In this document: piece by piece, positions 13,951 through 19,262 of the stretch
Layout of the letters: each line of letters opens with the position of its first letter
Position numbering within the stretch: the stretch's first letter is position 1
NCBI GenBank assembly: GCA_964625865.1
Contig: CAZVEV010000091.1
Coordinates: forward strand, 1 to 19,262
Direction: 5' to 3'
Source of the DNA: CAZVEV01 sp964625865
GTDB lineage: Bacteria > Planctomycetota > Phycisphaerae > SM23-33
Length of the DNA: 19,262 nt
Notes under the pieces: model-generated
What the model was told of the DNA's origin: nothing
Databases searched by the model: none
Seen by the model: the letters and a program-made list of their open reading frames with translations, nothing else
Translations under genes and position numbers: made by a program

Positions 13951-15642
13951 ATGTCTGACAAGACGGACGTACCGAAGTACATCGCCCCGGCGGCGTTTGA
14001 TCTGCCGGACCGCCAGTGGCCCGCCCGGGCCGTCACCGCCAGCCCGCAGTGGTGCTCGGTGGACCTGCGAGACGGCAACCAGGCCCTGCCGAACCCCATG
14101 GGCCCGGACCAGAAGCTCGAGTACTTCCAGTTGCTTGCGGGCATGGGTTTCAAGCACATCGAGGTCTCGTTCCCGTCGGCCAGCCAGGATGACTTCGACT
14201 TCGTCCGCAGGCTCGTGACCGAGGGTCACATTCCCGACGACGTGTTCATTATGGTCCTGACGCAGTGTCGTCCGGGCCTGATCGAACGGACGTTCGAGTC
14301 GATCCAGGGCATCCCGCGCGCGATCGCCCACCTGTACTGCGCCACCTCGCCGCTGCACATGCACCAGGTGTTCGGTCTCAGTCGGGACCAGACGCGCGAG
14401 ATGGCCGTCCGGGGCGTTGCCCAGGCGCGCGAACTGGCCGCCGCCATGACCGACAGCGACGTCCGCCTGGAGTTCTCGCCCGAGGAGTTCACCGACACGG
14501 ACCTGGATTTCGCCCTCGAGGTCTGCGAAGCCGTCTACGATGCCTGGGGACAGGCCACACCCGAAAAGCCGCTGATCCTCAACCTGCCCGCCACCGTCGA
14601 GCGGCGCCCGCCGAACCACTACGCCGACATGATCGAGCTGTTCGGCCGCCGGTTCACGCGGCGCCACAGCGTGAAGATCTCCCTGCACGCGCACAATGAC
14701 CAGGGGATGGCCGTCGCCGCGACGGAGCTGGCCCTGGCCGCCGGGGGCGATCGCGTGGAGGGCACGCTGTTCGGCCATGGCGAGAGAACCGGCAACGTGG
14801 ACCTGGTGACGCTGGCGGGCAATCTCCACTCGCGCGGCATCGAGACGGGGCTGAACCTGGCGGACCTCGAGCATGTGGCGCGGACGGTCGAACGCCTGAC
14901 GGGCATGGATGTCTACTACCGTCAGCCCTATGCGGGCGAGTACGTCTTCACCGCGTTTTCCGGCTCGCACCAGGACGCGATTAACAAGGGCATGCATCGC
15001 AATGCCGAGTCGCCCGACGTGTTCGGCGTGGGCTGGAAGGTGCCCTACCTCCACATCGACCCGGCCGACCTGGGCAGGCAGTACGAACACCTGATTCGCA
15101 TCAACTCCCAGTCGGGCAAGGGCGGGGTGGCCTGGGTGCTCGAGCGCGAGCACGGGATCGAACTGCCCCGCCAGATGCGCCCGGACGTCCGCCAGGCCGT
15201 CCAGGTGATGGCTGACCGCGAAGGACGCGAGTTGACCAGCGAGGAGGTCTACGAGGTCTTCCTCGACGCCTTCGTCCGGCCGTCCGGCCCGTACGAGTTG
15301 GAGGGCTACTGGCCCCGCCCCGACGACGAGGATCCCACGCAGATTCACGGCGAGGTCCATCTGCGGGTCGACGGCGAGTTGCGCAAGGCGACGGCGGACG
15401 GCAACGGGCCGATCTCCGCATTTGTCCATGCACTGCGGCAACTGGGCGCCGGCGGCTTTGTCGTCGACGACTACCACGAGCAGGCGATCGGCAAGGGCGC
15501 CGAAGCGCAAGCCGTCGCCTACGTGCCGCTCAAGCTCGACGACGGGCGGGTGGTCTTCGGCGTGGGCATGGACACGAATATCGACCAGGCCGCCATCCGC
15601 GCGATCGTCGCGGGCATCAACCGCATGGCTGCGGTCACTTGA
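13951..15642 (+). CDS. leuA: 2-isopropylmalate synthase (LeuA, type 2)
   Basis: It catalyses the first committed step of leucine synthesis, joining acetyl-CoA and 2-oxoisovalerate in the cytoplasm. The 563-residue protein has the catalytic TIM barrel with LRDGNQA (39-45), the HAHND metal motif (246-250), GTLFGHGERTGNVDL, and YAGEYVFTAFSGSHQDAI typical of the longer actinobacterial-style LeuA. The C-terminal part (about 430-563) is the regulatory dimer domain that binds leucine for feedback inhibition (IHGEVHLRVDGEL, GAGGFVVDDYHEQAIG). The ATG at 13951 is chosen because AAGGA lies about 9 bases upstream and MSDKTDVPKY fits the family. A longer in-frame extension to a GTG at 13882 starts just after the terminator and gives an implausible Cys-rich stretch. 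Expression appears to be set by the attenuator at 13696-13873. The stop codon overlaps the end of the convergent gene at 15635. Confidence 0.97.
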   Translation: MSDKTDVPKYIAPAAFDLPDRQWPARAVTASPQWCSVDLRDGNQALPNPMGPDQKLEYFQLLAGMGFKHIEVSFPSASQDDFDFVRRLVTEGHIPDDVFIMVLTQCRPGLIERTFESIQGIPRAIAHLYCATSPLHMHQVFGLSRDQTREMAVRGVAQARELAAAMTDSDVRLEFSPEEFTDTDLDFALEVCEAVYDAWGQATPEKPLILNLPATVERRPPNHYADMIELFGRRFTRRHSVKISLHAHNDQGMAVAATELALAAGGDRVEGTLFGHGERTGNVDLVTLAGNLHSRGIETGLNLADLEHVARTVERLTGMDVYYRQPYAGEYVFTAFSGSHQDAINKGMHRNAESPDVFGVGWKVPYLHIDPADLGRQYEHLIRINSQSGKGGVAWVLEREHGIELPRQMRPDVRQAVQVMADREGRELTSEEVYEVFLDAFVRPSGPYELEGYWPRPDDEDPTQIHGEVHLRVDGELRKATADGNGPISAFVHALRQLGAGGFVVDDYHEQAIGKGAEAQAVAYVPLKLDDGRVVFGVGMDTNIDQAAIRAIVAGINRMAAVT

Positions 15643-16657
15643 CCAGCGACCAGCCGGATGGGCTGACGGCCAGGGCGGTGTGGCCCTTGTGGCGATCGTA
15701 GACCTTGTGCATCTGGTCGATCGAGTCGAAGTAGCCCACGATGAAGGCGGCGCTGAAGGACTGGCCCGCCTTGACGGGCCGACCGCCGATCTCCTGGATC
15801 ATGCAGACGTAGCCGCGCTGGTGGCACCACGCTTCGTGGACGACCGATGGGGCCAGCGTCATCCCGGCCAGCCACGGGCCTGCCTTGCCCGTCTTCCGGT
15901 CCCGCAGTTGCACGGCGCGGATGAAGCGGCGGGGCGGCTTCTTGACTGCATCGCGGCGGTAGTTGAACTTCGTCTCGGGCGCGAAGTTCCTGGTGAACTC
16001 GCTCGCCGCTACCGTCCCGTGGTAGCTCAGGTAGATGCTCTTGAAGCTGTCGCCGCGGGTGTGCTTGACGTGGCCGGGCATGTCGATCCGAAGGAACATC
16101 GCCTCCGAATCATTGACGCTGTCGATCCGGTCCATCGACAGGAAGTACCGCTTGCCCGCCGGAAACACGAGCACCTGTGTCCAGGTCGAGCCGGTCTTCT
16201 TTCCCGGGGCGGCCGTCCGATAGCGAAAGCTCTGCCGCACTGCCACGAAGTCCTTCCCGCGAATGATCTTCGGCTTCAGTTCGCGCGCCCTGGTGCAGAT
16301 CTGCGGGCCCTCGATAGACCGCTTGGCCCGCTGCCCGTGATAGAGGTTGCCGTACCGATAGATCAGCTCCGGGTCGAGACGGTTGCGATAGGCCTTGTCG
16401 CTGCCGGGCTCCATGATCCAGTCGGCGATGTCCAGGCCGAAGCCCGGGTCGCGGAAGCCGGTGGCCTTGTCCAGCAGCGACCCGCCGGCCACGCCGGAGA
16501 CGTACCCCTTCTTCCGCACGAAGGCCTGCAGCTTCGAGGCGTCGATCCGGATGGCGTCGGCCGTCTCCGTAACGGTGTAAGCCGGCGGCGCCGCACAGAA
16601 GCCCGCACCGACCCACAGACACAAGACGAGTGCCCCCGATAGCGCTGGCGTACTCAT
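15635..16657 (-). CDS. Exported protein of unknown function
   Basis: From the ATG at 16655-16657 (GGAG about 8 bases upstream) the product has 340 residues and begins with a signal peptide (hydrophobic 6-22, cleavage near GFCAA). A longer in-frame extension to 16951 has no signal sequence and is not supported. The body is rich in beta strands and aromatic residues (YTVTETADAIRI, DIADWIMEPGSDKAYRNRLDPELIYRYGNLYHG, GSTWTQVLVFPAGKRYFLSMDRIDSVND, FIRAVQLRDRKTGKAGPWLAGMTLAP). It looks like a beta-sandwich or sugar-processing fold, perhaps a secreted planctomycete carbohydrate-related protein, but I recognise no family and no catalytic motif. Its last 8 bases overlap leuA tail to tail. A TATACT-type promoter lies at 16713-16741, and a small hairpin GCGGC/GCCGC at 16675-16690 sits in its leader. 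Confidence 0.72.
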   Translation of the reverse strand: MSTPALSGALVLCLWVGAGFCAAPPAYTVTETADAIRIDASKLQAFVRKKGYVSGVAGGSLLDKATGFRDPGFGLDIADWIMEPGSDKAYRNRLDPELIYRYGNLYHGQRAKRSIEGPQICTRARELKPKIIRGKDFVAVRQSFRYRTAAPGKKTGSTWTQVLVFPAGKRYFLSMDRIDSVNDSEAMFLRIDMPGHVKHTRGDSFKSIYLSYHGTVAASEFTRNFAPETKFNYRRDAVKKPPRRFIRAVQLRDRKTGKAGPWLAGMTLAPSVVHEAWCHQRGYVCMIQEIGGRPVKAGQSFSAAFIVGYFDSIDQMHKVYDRHKGHTALAVSPSGWSLVK

Positions 16658-16712
16658 AGCATGGCTCCAGAAACGCGGCTTCTCTGCCGCAGGGGTCTCA
16701 GCACAGATTCCG

Positions 16713-16741
16713 AGTATAGCTTGTGCGAACGCTCTTGTGCA
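16713..16741 (-). promoter_or_regulatory. Candidate promoter for the exported unknown gene
   Basis: On the minus strand TGCACA (16736-16741), a 17-base spacer and TATACT (16713-16718) give 4 and 5 matches to the sigma70 boxes. The leader of about 50 bases includes the hairpin at 16675-16690. Confidence 0.45.
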
Positions 16742-16788
16742 GACTGGCGTCCGCGGGGCGTTGAGAACTCCTTTCCGCCGTGCTGTGC

Positions 16789-16965
16789 TATAGTCCTTCC
16801 GGTGTCCGTATCGTACGTTTCCTAATGAGAGGTCTCTTTTGAGACGCTTGATCGTTCGCAGGCGGTCCCGCTCCTGCGGAACGGCATCGGTGGCGGATCC
16901 AGCGGGAAAAGCGCTCGGCCAGACGAGGCCTGACACTGCACAGTCCAGCATAGTGGAAAGGACTC
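16789..16965 (+). promoter_or_regulatory. Structured leader ahead of the PilX-like gene
   Basis: TATAGT (16789-16794) could be a -10 box, though no good -35 lies at the right distance. The following 165 bases fold into several stems: GTCTC-TTTT-GAGAC (16832-16845), CGCAGG / CCTGCG (16857-16878), and AGTCC (16942-16946) with GGACT (16960-16964). The last overlaps the ribosome site just before ATG. Translation of the pilin-like gene may therefore be controlled by leader folding. I see no match to a known riboswitch consensus. Confidence 0.35.
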
Positions 16966-18369
16966 ATGGCCATGAACATGTCCACCCGGCGACCACATGA
17001 CAGAACCGCAATGGTCTATCTTCTGGCTCTGGTGCTTCTGGTGCTGATGGCCAGTCTCGGGGCGGTTCTGGCACACACGACTGCGCTGAATGCCAGACAG
17101 GCGGGCAACGAAGCAAGGGCCCTCGACGCCCGGATGGCGGCTGAGAGCGGCATCAGCTACATGCTCATGAAGCTCAATGACGCCAGACTGCCCAAGAACA
17201 CTACCAGTGCGACGCTGATGACAAACCTGGCGGCCGAACTGCCGGACATCTTTGAGGGGTCGAGTGATGTACCGGCCGGAACGATCAGCAGCACGTCCAC
17301 GTCGATTGACATCCCGAGCATTCCGATTGGCAATGCGTCGTTTACCACGACACTGACTCGTGAGGACGGTCCGGACGGGCCGCACTGCCGCGTGACCATC
17401 ACGGGCAGGCGTGACCTGGCCGTCCGAAGTGCATCGATTGCACTGGCCCTGACGCCGCGCCCGGTTGCCGCCTTCGATTACGGCATCGCGTCGAAAGGAC
17501 GAATCTACATCAGCGGCAGCGCCCTGGTTGACGGGGTAAACACGGGCCAGGAAGCCACCGTTTTCTCGATGAGTAACGAGCCGGTGGCCATTGAGGCCGG
17601 CGGAAGTGCCACCATCGGCGGGGACCTGTTCGTTACCAGCGAAGACATCATGAGCATCCTTCTGGCCGGCGGGGGAATGGAGGTTGCCGGCGAGTCCGAC
17701 ATCTTCGCGATCATCGACAACCACGCGCACTTCGGGGTCGAGGAACCGGAGTTCCCCGAGATCGACATCACGCCGTTTTCCTCCCTGACCACGAACATCA
17801 TAGACGCCGATACATCCCTGCCCAACCAGGACGTCGAACTCAACAACGTCCGCATCAAGGCGGGCGCCAACCCCCACTTCTCTCGCAACGCGGTCATCAA
17901 CGGCGTGCTCTATATCGAGTCGCCGAACAACGTGGTCTTCACCTCCGGGACGACCATCAACGGGATTATCGTCTGCGAGGACGACCCTGCGGTCGCCGAT
18001 GATGACAAGACAATCGAGTTTCGCGGACATGTCTCGGCTCCCGGGGTCGAGGCCTTGCCGGACACCGAGGAGTTCGCTGCGATCAAGGCACAGACCGGAA
18101 CGGTCGTGCTGGCCCCGGGATTTGGCGTGACGTTCAAGGGCGCCACCAATACGATCAACGGCACGATCGCCGCCGACCAGTTCGCCTTCCTGGGCAACAC
18201 GAAGATCGAGGGCGAGTTGAACGGGTCGATCCTCGGCCTGAAAGACCGCGAGATGATCCTGCGGGGCAACGCGACGATCCGCATCAACCGCGCGACCGAC
18301 GACGACACGCCCGCGGGATTCAACCATCCCCTCGGTCTGGTCGTTGTGGGCGGGACCTACACCGAATAG
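16966..18369 (+). CDS. PilX-like minor pilin / pilus-assembly protein with polymer-forming repeats
   Basis: The 467-residue protein has a short basic N-terminus, then one hydrophobic helix (about 16-37) and ARMAAESGISYMLMKL (55-70). This is the PilX/GspK-like pattern of minor pilins and type II secretion pseudopilins, with the AESG signature after the helix. Residues about 170-450 contain bactofilin-like or beta-helical units (YGIASKGRIYISGSALVDG, IEAGGSATIGGDLFV, NNVRIKAGANPHFSRNAVINGVLYIES, TNTINGTIAADQFAFLGNTKIEGELNGSILG), expected to stack as a right-handed beta solenoid. The helix would anchor it in the inner membrane before assembly into a pilus. The start has AAAGG 5 bases upstream. 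The gene probably heads a unit with the one at 18528, with 158 bases between. The precise system (type IV pilus or type II secretion) cannot be decided here. Confidence 0.75.
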   Translation: MAMNMSTRRPHDRTAMVYLLALVLLVLMASLGAVLAHTTALNARQAGNEARALDARMAAESGISYMLMKLNDARLPKNTTSATLMTNLAAELPDIFEGSSDVPAGTISSTSTSIDIPSIPIGNASFTTTLTREDGPDGPHCRVTITGRRDLAVRSASIALALTPRPVAAFDYGIASKGRIYISGSALVDGVNTGQEATVFSMSNEPVAIEAGGSATIGGDLFVTSEDIMSILLAGGGMEVAGESDIFAIIDNHAHFGVEEPEFPEIDITPFSSLTTNIIDADTSLPNQDVELNNVRIKAGANPHFSRNAVINGVLYIESPNNVVFTSGTTINGIIVCEDDPAVADDDKTIEFRGHVSAPGVEALPDTEEFAAIKAQTGTVVLAPGFGVTFKGATNTINGTIAADQFAFLGNTKIEGELNGSILGLKDREMILRGNATIRINRATDDDTPAGFNHPLGLVVVGGTYTE

Positions 18370-18379
18370 GGCTTGGCGG

Positions 18380-18409
18380 TTCTCCACAATGGGGGCGCGA
18401 CATGGAGAA
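18380..18409. other. Hairpin after the PilX-like gene
   Basis: TTCTCCA (18380-18386) and TGGAGAA (18403-18409) form a 7-bp stem with a 16-base loop, 10 bases after the stop codon. There is no T run, so a terminator role is weak. The rest of 18410-18527 has a TTGACG at 18432 without a fitting -10 box. Confidence 0.35.
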
Positions 18410-18527
18410 TAGGCTATGCTCACGCCGCCAATTGACGAATAATACTGATGTGGCGTCAGGTCATTAGGGAATACCCGTATGTCTGGTCAGGATCCGGCGG
18501 GCAGGTTCCCGGAAAGGCCGCAAGACA

Positions 18528-19262
18528 ATGGTGCGCATGGGATTCGATGACAGGTCTCGGTCGGGGCCGGTCCGGCCCCGCCGGTGCGGGCCGGGGCTGA
18601 TAGCCTGCGGCGTGCTGGCGACGGCCCTGGTGGTCATCGCGCCCGCCCGCCCGCTCGTGTCCGCCGACAAGCCCGCCGGGCGCACACGCGTGACGGAGGT
18701 CCGTTTCGGCGTGGTCGAGCCCCCCGTCGTCGCCCAGCGCGACATCACCGTCCGGGCCCCGACGTCCAACCAGCAGACCGAGCCCAAGCCCCTCGAATGC
18801 AGTGGAATAGTGTGGCTGGGGGGGCAGTTGCTCCTGTCCAGCGACCGCCACGACCACGTCCTGTTCACCTGTCCGGTGGACGTGACGACGATGACGATAG
18901 GCCGCCCCGTCCCGCACGTGATCATTCGCAACGAGCAGGAACTGCTCCGGGACGCCGAATGCATCACGGTCAGGCCGGCCGTGGGCGGACGGGTCGTTGT
19001 CTACGCCATGTGCTCGCTGAGCAACGACCGCACCGAACTGCCCCTGCCCAAACGGCGCCACATGCTGCGCTGCCGCCTGAATCGCCTGTCTCCCCTCGCG
19101 GCGGGCCGCCCGATCATCCTCGATGCCGGACCCGTCCGCCGGGCCGTCAACACGCATTTCCAGGCCCTCAAGGTCAGGCCCTACCGCACGTTCTTTGCCG
19201 ATTTCACCGGTGAGGACAAGAACACGTACCGCTGGGGCAACGTCGAGGGCCTGGCCATCACG
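18528..19262 (+). CDS. Exported beta-rich protein, possibly phytase-like/DUF3616-like propeller (partial)
   Basis: An open frame from ATG 18528 runs 245 codons to the window edge without a stop. It begins MVRMGFDDRSRS; M4 at 18537 is an alternative start. A hydrophobic segment follows (about 24-40: LIACGVLATALVVIAPA), a signal peptide or anchor. The visible body includes CSGIVWLGGQLLLSSDRHDHVLF, AECITVRPAVGGRVVVYAMCSLSN and TYRWGNVEGLAIT. The first and last resemble the EGLA-type strands of esterase-like phytase and DUF3616 beta propellers, but this is a faint likeness from memory. GGAAAGG lies about 10 bases upstream. Codon use is strongly GC-rich at third positions, which supports this frame over the overlapping one at 18584-19213. 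The C-terminal part is missing. Confidence 0.65.
   Translation, partial: MVRMGFDDRSRSGPVRPRRCGPGLIACGVLATALVVIAPARPLVSADKPAGRTRVTEVRFGVVEPPVVAQRDITVRAPTSNQQTEPKPLECSGIVWLGGQLLLSSDRHDHVLFTCPVDVTTMTIGRPVPHVIIRNEQELLRDAECITVRPAVGGRVVVYAMCSLSNDRTELPLPKRRHMLRCRLNRLSPLAAGRPIILDAGPVRRAVNTHFQALKVRPYRTFFADFTGEDKNTYRWGNVEGLAIT

Noticed and set aside
13715..13951. A 78-codon plus-strand frame ending in TAATG at the leuA start
   Set aside because: Its ATG lies between the -35 and -10 boxes of the leader promoter and it reads straight through the terminator. The product has no family likeness. The short Leu-rich frame with a ribosome site explains the region better.
16795..16965. Known riboswitch such as a cyclic di-GMP (GEMM) type before the pilin-like gene
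   Set aside because: Stems are present, but I could not find the conserved GEMM bases or any other consensus I know.
16822..18423. A 533-codon minus-strand frame opposite the PilX-like gene
   Set aside because: No recognisable domain and no signal. The plus-strand frame has a pilin-type helix and regular beta repeats.
1..19262. tRNA, rRNA, CRISPR array, insertion sequence or prophage genes
   Set aside because: No cloverleaf, repeat-spacer series, transposase or phage motif was recognised on either strand by eye. A dedicated scan could still find a missed small RNA.

Overview
The window looks like high-GC DNA from a heterotrophic planctomycete, probably Phycisphaerae-like. The evidence is the gene set: a Tat-exported sulfatase beside a secreted glycosidase-like propeller, an NPCBM-propeller-dihaem protein of the hydrazine-synthase-alpha-related type, many secreted proteins of unknown function, and a stand-alone Clp N-domain protein. 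A run of exactly 10 N at 7321-7330 shows that this is a scaffolded, probably metagenome-derived assembly. I saw no tRNA, rRNA, CRISPR array or transposase.

Layout. 1-61: tail of an unknown gene. 105-244: a pair of inverted REP-like hairpins. 255-1292 (-): asnA with a TTG start and a sigma70-type promoter. 1507-2856 (+): exported helical-repeat protein. 2894-6058 (-): large exported NPCBM/propeller/dihaem protein. 6075-6167: an inverted REP-like pair that also encodes the end of the next gene. 6128-7192 (-): radical SAM/SPASM-like protein. 7239-7440: repeat-rich spacer holding the assembly gap. 7466-8824 (-): B12-binding-type radical SAM protein. 9070-9519 (-): two Clp_N repeats. 9721-12691 (+): two-gene unit of glycosidase-like protein and sulfatase. 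12860-13651 (+): coiled-coil lipoprotein. 13696-15642 (+): leuA with its control region. 15635-16657 (-): exported unknown protein, overlapping leuA tail to tail. 16966-18369 (+): PilX-like protein with a structured leader. 18528-end (+): exported protein cut by the window edge.

The most notable system is a complete transcription attenuator upstream of leuA. A promoter (13696-13725) precedes a 19-residue leader peptide, MIRRAERSASPLLSGLLLR (13743-13802), in which five of the last eight residues are leucine. Immediately after its stop codon is GGATCGCGGG (13804-13813), which can pair with the 5' arm of a perfect 11-bp terminator hairpin followed by a T run (13839-13869). The geometry is that of ribosome-mediated leucine attenuation: a stalled ribosome frees the antiterminator, and a ribosome at the stop codon covers it.

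The other genes suggest extracellular polysaccharide breakdown (glycosidase-like protein plus sulfatase), amino-acid synthesis (asnA, leuA), redox or carbohydrate-surface chemistry (NPCBM-dihaem protein), radical SAM chemistry, and pilus or surface assembly at the right end. All functions are assigned by reading motifs in the translated sequence; no database search was run.
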